A stretch of DNA of 64,000 nt from Branchiostoma floridae (taxonomy: Eukaryota > Chordata > Leptocardii > Amphioxiformes > Branchiostomatidae), in the NCBI RefSeq assembly GCF_000003815.2, contig NC_049985.1, positions 8,828,251 through 8,892,250 of the forward strand, in the 5' to 3' direction. Position numbers and translations under genes: made by a program. Of this stretch, positions 11,086 through 26,000 are shown in pieces. Each line of letters opens with the position of its first letter. The stretch's first letter is position 1. The notes below the pieces were generated by a model. The model did not search any database. It saw only the letters and a list, made by a program, of their open reading frames with translations, and was not told where the DNA came from.

Positions 11086-13649
11086 TACTAACAGACAGAA
11101 AACAACACCTCTCTGTGAATCAGTGGCCTTTCCACTGACCCTATGACCTGGACTGTCATCTGATCAACAAGTTCTGCAATGTTTGACCTTAACTTTCTGC
11201 AAGCCTGAGTTTGCAGTCATCTTCCCACTCAACGACTTCTTGCAACTCTACTGACAGTATATTAGAATAAGTACGGACACACACCAACACAAGCAAACAG
11301 ACACACAGAAAACAAAGATTCCATACACGGAGTCAACAACAACAAGAAAACAAGTGATGAAGACTCAGGAACTAAAAATAGCAAGTGCATAGGAAACTTG
11401 AGAAAGCCCTGGGCCCATCCCTATGTGGAGGGAGCTACGCCCTCTAGAACTTAGAAGTGTGTACATACAAACCAGTATAACGCAAAGGTCAGTGACCCCA
11501 ATAAAGTGCAATTCTAGATGTCATGAATTGAATACTCTTACCCACTATTAAATTGTTCAGTGCCTTAACAATTGACAGTAATAAGACAAGAAATAAGAAG
11601 AAAGAAACACCCCTCTTGACCGGTGATGTAATGTTCCATGTGTCTGTAAAGTGGGGGAAACTCAAGCTGGTTACTGCTGATTAGGCCCTGGTGCCCCCAG
11701 GCTGATCCGCAGATGACACATAACCTAACAAAAAACAGCCTGCACGGCTCCAGCGCTCTCCTTTCACAATCCTCACACGCCGTCTGCTGCTTTGTTTTCC
11801 ACATTTTGGACGGATCGTGTAAATTTCTACCTGAAAGGTGTGCCAGAGGTGTGATCCAAAGGTGAGACGTCCATTCGATATTGTGTTAAACTCAGATTGG
11901 TTAATGACTAGGCAGAAACAGACTGATTGTTAGTGCCGTATCTTCCTGATATTGTAGGGTACTATTTCATACACTGAGTAATTCACAAGGTGGGTATTAG
12001 GTGAAACAGCTAAGTGCCTAAAGTAACCCTTTCCAGGCAGGTTACTTGTAGGCTGTAGTTTGAGTCTTAAAACTTTGTTAAGGTTGATGCAAATTCTTGA
12101 CATATTTGGCCACAGTGTAACAGCCTGCACAGTTTGTGCCTTCCAGGGATTTGTAGGTATGCCCAGGGATCAAGCAGGCATGCCCCAGTCCTTTCTAAAC
12201 TATCATGCTGAAGACAACATCTGTGTCTTGTCACTTCGCAGGTTTAGGAAAATCCAGTATGAACCAATTTGTGCTGCGATGTGAGGGAAGTTTCTGCTAT
12301 GAATACAATATAGTATCTGTTGTTATGTTGACATGTTGTCATGTTCCAGAGTTCAAGGACAAAATTTCAGCCATAACTTGTGCCGTTTGTGGTCACAGAT
12401 GCTACACCAGATAGAGAGTTCCAAGCGGCTTTATTTCACTTCCGCGAGAGAAAGTAGTCCTTTCCATGAATTTTGGGGCCGACAGGCCTTACAAGAAAGC
12501 ATGTCACTGAACTATGCAGCTGTGCATCTTCAACTTATTTACAATATCTAAGCCTTGATTTTTACTATATGTAGTAAGAAATTTTCAAACCAATGCAATG
12601 ATCTATCATTTCCTATCAATAATGTAACGCACAATCAGCTGAAATTAATGTAAAATCCTGTTATATTTTCAACCTCTTAAAGATTTCAAACCAGGTCAAA
12701 GTGAAAGCAAAGATTATACTTTCTGACGGTTTATAACTTATTATGAATTTAGAAAGTGAAACAGCTATCAAATGGGAAAACCTAAATTTTGCAAGGTCAT
12801 GTCATAATTGTGACTAGTTATGAGTTTTTAATGATCATTAACCCTTTATAGGGCCTGACTTCATACCAAGACAAATTTTGTCTGAATTATGTTTGCAGTG
12901 GCATCCCATTTATGTGTTCCGAGACTCAGTCCACACAATGGTCAGAAGTGATATAAATCTAACCAACATTTCAAAGTGACTGAGTCACTGACATAGCAAT
13001 CTGTGCACTGTCTTTAAACAGTTGAACATTCCGTGAACCCTGGGTATCAGGACTTCTTACAAAGCTTGTTGCTTGAGTCTACAAAAAAGTGACTTCAATT
13101 CAGTTTAGCTTACTGAAGAGCTGTTTTTTTTACCAGTAGTGACAGAGTAAACAGACTTTGTGCACAGTTTTACAGGTTCATTTTACTGGGGAGATTCTCC
13201 TTGTTCCCTTCAACGCAAGCACAAAGAGCAGTGGATCATTGCTTAACGTCCGGTGGCAAGATCATCAACCCTTTCCCATAGCGAGCATGTCAGAGAATAA
13301 CACAGAATTGAACTCATAGGTTCTTCCCAAGTTCCAGAGCAGGGCAGCTAACCATGGGACAATGCACACTACAACTATTGTTCATTTTTTCATTGCATCT
13401 AAGTTTTAAGTTTTACCCATTTCAGAATGGTATAAAACTATAACATGGACCATGTGAGAACACTCAAGCAGACCTTGCAGAGCTGGAGAGAGCAGATGAT
13501 ACTCAAATCACTCTGACCAGGAAGGACAGGGATAGGAAGAGTGCAATGTGGGAGTGAATGAGAGAAATCATAAGGTGAGAGAAATATCAACCAAAAGCAA
13601 CATTCGCAAGCTAATACAGCTTATTTCACTCCCTCTACCTCCCCATGCA

Positions 13650-13730
13650 AGATTGAATGAATGAATGCATGAACGAATGAATTTTATTGCTCAACAATCG
13701 CACAGGGTACAATGTATGGCAATTAATAAG
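13650..13730 (-). repeat. Retroposon-like 3' tail with (GAAT)n
   Basis: A GAATGAATGAATG run next to TTTTATTGCTCAACAATCGC and ACAGGGTACAATGTATGGCA. Read on the minus strand it looks like the 3' end of a non-LTR element or SINE ending in a short microsatellite. No coding part remains. Confidence 0.4.
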
Positions 13731-14021
13731 GAACAATGTTAATTGTTATCAACCCTTTGCAGAAATAGTTTAGACAATTCCAAAGTTACTTTTACCTGGA
13801 CTCGGATAAAATCACCAAAATTCAAAAATGGAATTTTCCAAATTTGACCCCGCCCCATGCAACAATGTTCTCTTCTAGAGGATGATCTAAAAATCATATA
13901 TTATTTACATTTTTGAACCTGTGTCAAATTACTTGACATGTCTTTTCAAAGGTATTCCAATCTATTACAGTTGCTTCAGATTCATACCACCTGTTTTCAA
14001 TCTATCTGGTGGCAGGCAAAC

Positions 14022-17000
14022 ATGGAAGTTGATTGTGTATGGCCGAAGCGTCCAGACTCACTGGACTTGATGTTGGACCTGCTGGACAGTGAATTAAGGA
14101 GCCTTCCTAGTCTGCAGAGCAATCCGGCATCTGCATCAACATCACTTAACTCCACACCATCCCAGCAACGCCATATCCTAGGGGTGTGTATAAGTACCAT
14201 AGTATTATGAATGCTTTTCTTCTTACAGTCTAGCAAAGGTGAAACCTGTTTTATAATTTCTGTAGAGTCCGTAGGCACTGCCATCTTGAGATTCTGGCAC
14301 TTGACAGTTGTTACGAGTCTAGGTGTGTGATAGACGTTTGCCAGACAGTTCCAAAGCTGCAGTACCATCATGTCTTACTAGTTGGTGCTTAAGTGCTGCC
14401 AAGTTCAAATACCATCCTGACATTCATAGTATGCAATAACAATATATAAGACTCCCTCATGCAAATTATGTAACCGACTTGATAATGTATAACATGGAAA
14501 CCTATGGATCTGCCTAAGGGACGAATTTCAGACACTAAATTATATGCTAAGAACCTGGGTAAAGAAGAAGTAAAGAAAAGCAACGAATCTATCACTAACC
14601 AAGGAGGATAACCTCCTTGCACTAACCAAAAAGAATTCTCCAGGATTGACGATGGATTGCCATGGTAACAGCCATTTATCAAAACTTTAAAGGACCTTTT
14701 CTGCTGCAGACACAAAGCCCACATGACCAGCAGGACTCAGTGACCAGCTCTCCATTGTGTTCGTCAGAGACGTCCCCCTACCCCTCACCTGTGACCTCCC
14801 CTACAGCATCGCCTGATCAGTCCCCTGAACTGGTGCATGGCAGTGGTGCACGCCCAAAGGTGAGTGTCAGTGGGAACATACTGTCTGTTTCAGTAAAAAA
14901 ACTTTTAAGCAACTTGTTAAAATCTGTTATTGCTGGAATGTATTTTTGTGATTGCTGAATGTTTAGTAATCTTTGTGTTCCAGATTCAGAAGGTGTGCAC
15001 TCCCCGTGAGCAGACAGGTGAGTCCATCTTCTGGATATCTACCAAAGTCAAACTGCCAAACCCAACAAACCCCCACCCACCCTACCCCCCATTTGCTGTG
15101 ACTGAACATCTAATGTCTTCCCTCCATAGAAATTTTCTGTCATTGCCTTGACATTGCTCTAAAGTACAGTCAGCATATTCTTCACAGCAAAGCAAAAAAA
15201 AAATATGTTTCAACATTGTGCTTCAGGTTCAGGCCACCTGAATTTAGCACAGTGCTTAGCCAGTCAGTCAGAATTTAGTTTAGTCAACTTTTCCTTGTAG
15301 AAGGGCGTATAACTGCTCAGTGCAATTCATCTCATGTTTTAGATTACTATACTGTTAAAATTCTAACGTGTTATAGTTTCCTGTAGAGGTGCACAATCCA
15401 TGTTATCACCATCATCTTCGGTACTGCTAAGCCCACAAAGTAGATTATCAGCAGCTGCAGTGACCAATATTACCATGTATCGTGTGTGTGATACTGTTCC
15501 ATGGGGACATCTTATCTTCATATTTCCACCTAGACCATTGTCCCACCTGTCTGAATCATATTTTCCACCAACCTGTCATTTAGCAAGGGTTCAGCACATT
15601 TTACACATCATAAGAGATGTGGCTCAATAGACAGACAACAGGAGTCTGTGGTAGTGCATGACAGAATATTGATGAAAGGGTCGGAAGTTTGCAGGTTTGA
15701 GTTCACTTCGCTCATAATGTGCTGCAGAATGACAACAAATACTATTGATAATATGGCTGAAAAGCATAAAAAGTGATGTGTGTTGGGTAGAAATTGCTGC
15801 AGTACCAAGGAAAGCCAGCAGAAACTCTGCTGCAATAACAGGGAATGCTACAATACCAAGGAAAGCTGCTTTAAATCTATTCCTTTCTTTGAGATCAAAA
15901 CCAGCAGCATATGATCTTGTCTCAGGACTGCAACAACTGCAACAATATTGATACATAGCTACAACAACATTGTGATGAATAGGCACCACAGAGGTTTGTA
16001 TCATGCAGATGCTTGTTGTTATTGTACTGAATTAGTAAGATTAGTAAAGGAATAGTATTAGTATTAGCTCTAGTACTTTTATAATCTTGGCACATGCAAG
16101 AGGTCAAAATATGCACTTTGGGGTATAAAAATAAGAAAATTTCCCTATGATAAGCAGAATGGACTCTTCCACAGTAATTACAACTGACCTTACTAAAAGC
16201 CCTGGTGACACCTTGGTCACATTCATGAACTTGAAAATTTTTGTTTTCCTTGCCAGGGGTTAGCCGTCTTCATAAGGTTGAAGGTTGTTGCCAGTCTTCA
16301 GGAAGGAGTTTAAAAGTTAGTAGGACATTAAAAAGTTAGTGAATGCCTCCAAGGTTGATCATGTTCTTTAGGGTCCGACTCAGAGAAGTTATTTCCATCA
16401 CAGCCATCAAGAAAGGCCCCCAAAGGAAAGGAAAGGGACAAGGAAGTATGAAATCATCATGATTTGGCTTCAAATTTTCATTTATACCCAATTTGAACTG
16501 CTCATACCAGGGATCAATCCTGTACCTGGGTGAATCGAGATCCGCATAGCCTCCTGTCAAAGGAGCCATTGCCTTTAATACTTGGGTGAATCTGGCTAAA
16601 TCCTCCTCTGGAGTGGTTTCAGCTAGCCCAGTTTAAAAGCACTCAAGGCATTCCCAGCGCTTTAGGAGCAGACAGGAGGACGTCATCACCAGGAAGTTGA
16701 GATACAATATACTATGTAAATATTATTTCCTGTTTCCGGGGAAAAGAGGAAGGAGCCTAGGTAATCTTCAAGCAGAAAGATCAAATTGATTTCCTAGAGA
16801 CAAAGTACTATGTAAATTAGGTGTGTAGCAAGAAAGATTGAACTGTTTTCTTAGTGCCAATCAAGGAGGTTAAAAAAACTCCTTGGTGCTGATGTAACGT
16901 TACAGCTATGGAGACAAAGTCAAACATTTCCAAACACATGAATATAAAAATTTTGTTTCCTCCAGAGAATAGTAATATTTGAAGTAAAGTTGTTGGTTGT

Positions 17001-20000
17001 TTTTTTTTTCTTTTTTTTTTTTTTGTCATTTATGTTGTCGTTTTTGTTTTCTTGGTACTCCGCAAATACCTTTGATTGTCAGAAAATTTGATGTTATCTT
17101 CTACCGCAACATCTGCTTTGAGTTTGAGCCAAGGGGTGTGACGTAGTTCGTCGTCACGATGACGTATGATCCTTCCGGCCAATCAGCGTGGTTCCCGGGC
17201 GGGCGGGTTCCCCCACGTCGCGGTGTGTTGACAATGAAGAGGACGTGTGTGTGATCGCGGTAGAACCAAGCGACTGTAAGACTTTAGACTTTAGCACTGG
17301 AGCAAAGTCTTTACAAATTCTTTATTCAAGTGATGGTAAGCGAGGAGAGAGAGGTATAAGGTTGTTATATGCCTGAACACCGGGACGCTGACTTTGTTGT
17401 TGGGTTGTTGTTGTAAATGGATTGCGGGCGTGTGGCCCGGCACGGCGCAGAAAAAAGACGGTCGCTTCAACATGTCGGACAGCNNNNNNNNNNNNNNNNN
17501 NNNNNNNNNNNNNNNNNNNNNNNNNNNNNNNNNNNNNNNNNNNNNNNNNNNNNNNNNNNNNNNNNNNNNNNNNNNNNNNNNNNNNNNNNNNNNNNNNNNN
17601 NNNNNNNNNNNNNNNNNNNNNNNNNNNNNNNNNNNNNNNNNNNNNNNNNNNNNNNNNNNNNNNNNNNNNNNNNNNNNNNNNNNNNNNNNNNNNNNNNNNN
17701 NNNNNNNNNNNNNNNNNNNNNNNNNNNNNNNNNNNNNNNNNNNNNNNNNNNNNNNNNNNNNNNNNNNNNNNNNNNNNNNNNNNNNNNNNNNNNNNNNNNN
17801 NNNNNNNNNNNNNNNNNNNNNNNNNNNNNNNNNNNNNNNNNNNNNNNNNNNNNNGTGATGTATAATTATTTTTTGTGCCTACACGGCGACAGTGACTGAA
17901 CGGTTCATAAACAGCTGTGCGGGAATTCAAACGGTTTTGGTCGTAGATTTTTTTAATTATCTCTTTGTCCTGTTAAATGCAACCAGTCTTGTCAACTTAG
18001 TGCTTAGTTTATACAACAGGAACACGGGGCATACAGAAAAGCTAAGAACCCCCCTCCCCCTCCGATCTCAACAGCTGCTTTCAGTTTGATTTTGTGCATG
18101 GCGACTCCCCTGATTATGAAGACTCCTGGGTTCCCAACGCCGGGTAACTTTACGGCTGGCTGCTTCCTGGCCACCCCGTGCCCACGTCTGGCTGTGAAAT
18201 AGGCGTAAAACAAGACAGCAACAATAACAGTAATATACTATTACTAGTGCCGCCATCCCTTCCTGCGTATCCTGTTCTGTGCCTTCTTTTTCTGCCCCCA
18301 TATTTGTGCAAGGAGCTCCCTACTGTTTTCTAATCCCTCTAGCAGATTATTGTTCAACTCATATGGCCAACTTGCACTATATTTTTTTCAGCAACACAAG
18401 TCCAGTAGTCTTGTGAAGATAACATAATTTTAGCTGGATCATCAGTGGATTACAGAAGCTATAGTATGTTACTGCTTATAATATAAGCAATATTATTTGA
18501 TTTGATATTTCTTTTGGCAAGGTTAATTGGAATATCAATGATCATCATCATTGTTTTGGGCCCATAGAGATATTTTGTATTGCAAAGGCCATGATTTGAC
18601 AGGATGTTCCTGTCAATAAGAACTTCAATATTGACAGAATAAGAATGTTTGGGCTATTTTGAAAATGTTGGGCTGATCCTGTAAATGGTGCAAAAACAAG
18701 ACTTAATGTAATTTACACTCCTTACCAAGTATATAACGTTATGTATTAATGACATTAATTGAAATGTTTGTCCGAAGAAAAGAAGACAAAGACCCTGCCT
18801 TGGCCAGGGTTTGAATGAATGAACTCAGCCTTCATACCAGGTGACCTCTCTTGCACCAATGTTTTGAGATTCAAATTCCTGTACTTCCTGTCAGTAACCT
18901 AAGGGTTTTATCACTTAATATCAGAATGTTGCTGTTTATGGCTACACCGTTTTTCATTGTATACATACACATTAAGCGTCATCTCCTCACCAGTGGTTCC
19001 GGGTTGTACAGATTGTCCTGGGGGCAGTGTTGAACTGATAGTACAATCTGGGCTTGTCCTTTGCACAGTACCCTTTCCATCTATTCCTCCTTCTCCAAAT
19101 CAACCCATGAAAGTACTGCTGTGCCTAGTGAGTGCCATGTATTAGATGGCAGGGTGAGGTAAACATGATAAACGTGTTTGTGTTCTGTCTTCTGATAACT
19201 CAGAAACTTGGCTGGAAAATGGCAACAGACACTTTGATATCGCCACATTTGCTGTGGAAAATGCTGGTATCATCCCCACATTTTTGATATGTCACATCCT
19301 CTTCACTGTTCACATGCAGAAAAAGGCAGTGACTGACCGTACTGTCTTAGCCTGTTTACCAAACCCCAGCCCGATCTCAAGTATCTATCGTGCAATGGTA
19401 TGGTATCCAGGCTAGTACTGTTGTACCTCTGCGGTCATTCAGAAGGTCATTTTTTCTCTTGTAAATCAGGTCATATGCCCCATTCTTCCACATAGGCCTT
19501 TTGTAGACACTAGATTATCAAATAAAACAAAGGATAACTCATGCTTGACAGCTGATACTGACCTGGCCTCTCTAAAAGCCCTATTGAGGAGGACTTGTTA
19601 TAAGTTATCATGACTTCCATCACATAAGCAGAGTGGTATTGGGTTGGACCAGACAGGAATTGATTATCACAGGATGTTTATGTTTGGCCTGTCCATCCTA
19701 GAAAGATAACATTCCCCTCCCCAGTAGGTGATTTGAAACATACCCCTCTGACACTGCTGGAAAGATGATAAAGTAGAGTAGAGTAGAGTAGATGGCCTTT
19801 TTTTGCTTGATTAGACAAAAAAAGTCATGCAAACTAGTATCATGGTATAGAGTGTGTATGTAAATTACACTTCAATAGTGTTGAAGTAAAAACTTGAAAT
19901 GGTTCAACATCCCTTTTTTGGCCCATACTAAGTCCATAGATAATATTATATATAGCAAGAGCTGTCCCATTTTATCTAGGCTGGATTCCAGACCACTGTA

Positions 20001-23000
20001 TAATATCACTAGAGTGCATCTTGGCCTGTATAGGTCCTGGAAAAAGTCTGGCATCCAGAATATGAGAAAACATACAAAACATTTTTTTTTACATTTATTT
20101 GGAAGAGCGCCATTCAAAATTACCATGACCCATGGGAAGCCCATGTATGAATTGTAAAGGTCACCTCAGCTCCTGTCCCACCCCCAACTCAGCCAACTGT
20201 CAGATTATCACATTTTGTGTACAAGAATGTCATGATAATGATGATTTTCTGTGTGAGACTTTACTGGTAATCAACTGCAAAAGCAAGACTACGAGTCATA
20301 ACAATATTGAAGTTTGATTATATGTCATGAGAAACCATGAAAAATGGTATCCATTAGATCAAATAGATTAGTGGTTTAGAAGAGCCTAATGACTGTAATG
20401 GAAAGTTTCGAATTCCATCTGGGTCTCACATGCCTAGTCAGGATTAATGGCCATATTGCTCTGGGCCACCATCATGCTTTTTACTTAGATTCCTCTCATG
20501 GGACAACAAAATCAATATTTCAACAAGAGGTCAACTCATGCCACATGAATTCTTCCAATAAGTGACTTAGATTTCGCAAATGCATGAGCATCTTTGCCAG
20601 ACTATGGCGCTTTACATGGTTAAGGACCACAAAATGACAGATATCAAAGTTTAGTAGGGTACAGAAAACGGATTTGTTTGAGTTTAGGGTTCAATCTATG
20701 AAATGATTGAAAACAGGAAAGTTGTGGTTTTAGTGGCATTTGGCATTCAGCCGAGGGCAGTTATGGAGCTGCATCCAATCTGCAGCAATGTGCAGTTACA
20801 ATATTCAAGCTCATCATATGGCAAATGGGAAAATTTTACATATCAATTCATAATAATATGATCTGAAAGTGAAACCCTGCCTTTTATCTAATATGGTGTA
20901 TAATATAAAACAATATCCTCCTCATGGTTTTTATTTAAGAATTTGTTCAAAATTCCAATTTTTTGAATTTTTTTTACTGCATGCCTTAACTGCAATGTCA
21001 TAGATGGGTCATAGATTATTACTATGTTTGCAGATTTTCTCAGAATCTCAGATGACTGAGCTTCCCTTCCTTGTTTTTTCTTCCATCTTGTTTTGACTGG
21101 TCAACAAACTTCTTTGCCCATTTGGATTTGGAGCCCAGTCACCACAAGTTGAGGAAAACATGTGGAAGTAAGAAAAACATATCTCTTGCACGGAAAGCAT
21201 GGTACAGTGGAATCCGCTTTATTGTATCACCTATTTGTCTAGGCATTTTATCCAATTATCCGGCCTATTCTAGAGTCCGAAGTTGGCTATATGACCAGCT
21301 TTAGCGGCATTGGTTGGGGAGGGGTGTAGTTTTGAAAACCAATACGCAAACATAACACACAGACGCTCATAGAGGTTACCACTCTAACGATACGGAACTC
21401 CGTTTACAAAACTTTAATCATATGTTCCGATACTGTGCGCATGCAAATTACTTGTTCTTGATTCCCTCTTCAGCAGGCTTGGCCTCTGGAATGTCAAATA
21501 TTTCGAAGTCATTGTTTGCGAGTGTCACTCGATATTGGCTAGGAGCAGCCCTTTGCCAGTCCATGGCTGCTGTGGAAGGGATGACCACAAAGGAAACATG
21601 TGTGGCAGCAGAGTGATAATTGCCACTATACACCTGCGGAGAATGGACCAGGGCGGCCACGACAATGGTCTCAGCTTTCTGAGAGCAGCTAATGTTGCAG
21701 ATTGGGGCATGCCTTCTTTCAGCCAGTCCATGTTAGGTCATTCATGTTAACGACTTGGGAAAAGTCCGGTCTAGTGTATGCTCCATGCGGCTTTGTTCTT
21801 CGTTGGGTTCTACTGCTGCAGCAACAAGGCGCTGCTCTGCTGGCCGGAGTCAGCAGGTGTCAGGCACTCTGGAACTTCTGCATGGTGAGTTCTGCCTTAA
21901 GGAACATGTTGTCATTGTCTCTAACGGTCAGAGAGACATACATGTACTACAGAGGTCCTCGTTGTATTTTGAGAAAGGAAAGTGTGTATGTTGAGTGAGT
22001 CTGAGTGGGCCACTTCTGTATCTGATATGATCTACATCTCAGGTGCTACCAAGGAGATAAGGTAGAATTTTGGGTGAGGAAGCATCAAAGTGGGCAGGAA
22101 GTATGGTAATGGTAAGTTTGGCTTGTACTGGCCGCCTAGATCTTGTTACATTCCAGGTAAGTTCAGTTGAAACTTTCTCCTTTTTTCCTGTAGGGTATTT
22201 TTTAACGACAAATCTTTATGTAGGTAACTTATAGGAACCTCTTCTTTGGTATGCCTGCTTTCTTGGTTGAGAACATTGTTTCCAAACGCTGTCTAAATGT
22301 GTTGAATAGTCTTGAAAACAACTTGTCGGCCAGGAGATATCCAGTCGATCGTAAGGATGAGAAGGATATCCAATCGATCTTAAAGGATAAGAAGGATATC
22401 CAATCCGGAACAAGGATATGTTTGTATACATATTATTTAACTTGAGTTTCTAACCTCTGTTTGAGCTCCATTAAACAGTGTTGACACAAAACCAATCTGC
22501 ATAAAAAATAGGAGATTACTTCTGGACCTGATGAGCGATATCCATTACTCTGCTTGAGCGATGAAGAATAACAAGATGGAAATGAAGAACTGGCTGGACA
22601 CTGCTATGCAAATATAACATTTACTGATATGTAAATATCGTTGACATATAATGATGCAATACATAGCCACGACAGAACAAGATTAGGGGATGCCAATATT
22701 TTTGGAAGAGAGGGGTGTACTCAGGCTACAAGTGCTGTGTTGATAAGACATACATTCCAGACCCAGGCTTGTGTTCTAATTGAAGTTTGTCACGCAAGGG
22801 GGCTGGAATTCATGCAAACTCTGTGAAGCCTATAACCCACTACATGTGGCTGACGGTGCGGAGTCTTCTTGTTCCCTATTGTAGTCCTGGCTTTGCTGAA
22901 GTTTGTACCTTGTTGTTTTGGCCCTAAAGGTAGCTTTTAAAACATGTCTGTTTTTCCATTGTCCGGAGTCTTTCTGGGACATGAGTGTGAATAGGTGTCT

Positions 23001-26000
23001 CCACCAGGGCTTGGTCTAACAGTGGTGTTACCCGATACGTCATGTTCTGTTGACACGACCCCCAGGATGGCGGCTCAGTGACGCGCCTACCTTTGCACTG
23101 CATAGATTATGAACAAGCATGTTATTACCAATCAGCTCGCCTGTATTTGCCCTCTGGAACCAATAATGCTATGTCCACATCAGCAACTGTAAACCAGGCA
23201 TTCACCCTTCACCTGTCAATGTGTGTGTCGTAAACTTTGTCTATAGATTCACCTGTTAGATTTACATGTTCTACTTGCTTATAGACTCAATGGTTAGCGG
23301 AGCGAAGGGTGTCTGTAGAAGATGGTAGGATTAATGTTATATAACGATAATTGGCGACTTATGGCGAATTAATGGTGACTTTGTAAGCCTCCAACATAGC
23401 TAACGGTTTTCACCAGAAACTGCATGTAACCCCTTGTTTCACCACTCCACTTGACTTGAATGATAATGATGTTTTTACAGGATTGTTACACACTTAAGTC
23501 CAATTGTCCCAACTCCCTACAGGTAGTTGTTTTGTCCTGACCACAGAATCAGTTGCAAAACAAAGCAACTGTATCTCCATCTTGGGTGGTACAGCCCAGT
23601 GCGGATAACAACTGTGCATGGATCTATGTCTACACTTTTGTGTGCCATCTCACAACATGAAAACAGCCAAAGTAGAGAGGATCTCATTCATGTACATTTT
23701 GCATTACTCCAAATACGTAAGAGCTAACAAAAAATTGAATGCTGCTAAAACGTTTCCATTCAGCCAACCCAACTGACGTCAATTGGGTGAAAGATTCTTT
23801 GTAACTGAAAAATTCAGTTGGTAATTGCCGGACGTCATTCACTATGATTCAGGTTCTTTTTTTTTTACATACAGATCAATGGGAATTCAAAATTCGGGAA
23901 TGGGACCTGAAGTATTGACTGTTTATCAGACAGTGTGCTCATCTTGGCCCACAGGTTGGCCCATCTACATAACTGACGTCAATTGGGTGAAAGATTCTTT
24001 GTAACTGAAAAATTCAGTTGGTAATTGCCGGACGTCATTCACTATGATTCAGGTTCTTTTTTTTTACATACAGATCAATGGGAATTCAAAATTCGGGAAT
24101 GGGACCTGAAGTATTGACTGTTTATCAGACAGTGTGCTCATCTTGGCCCACAGGTTGGCCCATCTACATTTCAAATTCACATCTACGCAATTAGAAAATG
24201 ACAATGTTCTTGGCTTTTCCTTTCAATCCCTAACAATGAAACAGATACCCTGTCCTGGGAGAGTAAAGTGGTTTTTCACAGCCTCACCATTCACTACTGA
24301 TGGCCACAGAGTGGGTGATAATTATATCATTCAGATGTCCCTCCCCCTGCTCCACCCAGTTTTACCACTTCTATTCTTCTTGGACAAAGGAAGATCCCAA
24401 GAAGATACTGATAATTTGTGTCGCACAAATGTGCAAATTGCTTGAGAGGCCCTGTTAGATTATTCTGCTATTCCAGACAGCCTTTTGCATGATGTGCATC
24501 TCAGTACAACCAAAACTGCCCAATAAGACCACTTTGGGACTGAGAAAGAGGACCTATGGAATTTGGTCTATGTTCTAGATGGGCGTATCTGTATCTCTAT
24601 GTAGTCGGTATAACCGCCCTTCGGCCTAACATACCAGCTTCACTAGTAGTCACTTGAACAGGTTTCACTGTGTCAGTGTGTATGTTCAAAGTCCTACCTA
24701 TGCACCATCTAGGACTATTACAGGCAACACAACAGAAAAAGAATCCAGTTTTATCTATTGAATATTTTAAAATACTTAATGTCTGTATGTAAGGCTTCTG
24801 ATGATATTGTTTGGTAATAATTGTCTTTCACAAACTTCTAACAGGTGGAAATGAGTGAAATTTTTTAACATTATTTTAAACATTGACCAATCAAACATTA
24901 CCGTTATACAGTGTTAAAAAGTATGTGCCATTAATGGCATATGACAACTCTAGTGTTATAGCTGACACACACCAACTTTACCTTGTAGGTAGGTTGCTGT
25001 AAACAGGATAGGGTGACTTGTTTTCCACCAAAAAATTCAGGCTAAGTCAATAAAAGATACCATTTCCTGAGGTATTTCTAGGGTGAGAAGTTATAATGTA
25101 TCGAAAATTATACAAAGGCACATGGAACAAATGATCCTGCTGACGTGCACAGGTGACGTCATCAGTGGTGTCATGCTCTGTTGCCATTCAGTGGTTGATT
25201 GACACCTTTTCAAATGGGGTAAACTTCTTTTTGATCAAGAATAATGCTTTTCAGTCAGCCATGAAAATGGCCTCGTGCCAAGGCTTACATAGTGGGTAGC
25301 TATATATAGAGAGCTATGGCTTTATGTGTCAGTAATTAGTGGCCTTGAGTTGGTGGAAAACCCTGATGTGCAGACACACGTGTGTAAGAGGTGTTCACCA
25401 TTCTCTACCACACCAGTGTTTCCATGTATCTCTCGTCCTGGATGGTCTTGATTTTTGGGTGGCAGACAGCTTCGTCACCAAGAAAGATAGGTTGTACTTG
25501 TAGAACAGGAGGTATAGGTTCTGGCCCCCTAGCATTTGATTTTGGAAATGTAGGGGCATTTTTGCTCAAGCTTTGAAAGAGGATATCTCAAGAAAGTCGA
25601 GACAGATTTCCTTGACTTCATGCTTCAATACATAAATAACTTGATTTTGGACAGGCAGAATATTGACAGATGCACTTGTGCAGATAAAAACCTTCTTTGC
25701 ATAATGAATGCAAATATATCCTACTTTCTTTGTGGGAAATGATGAGAATTTTATACTTAGGACAAAAATGTTGCCAAGCATTAATTATGTAAATGTTAAT
25801 CATTTGCATAATCAATAACAAAATGTTATACCTGGATTCTGCCAAAGGAAAAGACGTCACACATACAACATGTGTCATCATCATCATCGGTCGGCTGCAA
25901 GCTTTCTCCAGTTCCGTCTATCAGCAGCGAGTTGGCGTAACCGCCTGGGGGTGATCTGGCCGTGATGGTCTGCCATTAGCCGTTGGATGTATGTGTAATT

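Noticed and set aside
18098-18202. 34-codon frame starting MATPLIMKTPGFPTPG
   Set aside because: Too short to judge, no homology recognised and no splice or promoter support.
21202-21300. Possible pogo-like end (TACAGTGGAATCCGCTTTATTG)
   Set aside because: No matching inverted end could be found nearby, so the element cannot be delimited.
21448-21732. Minus-strand frame of about 94 codons ending FEIFDIPEAKPAEEG
   Set aside because: Looks protein-like but the length is within chance for the window, no family recognised, and an in-frame stop blocks extension; perhaps a transposon remnant.
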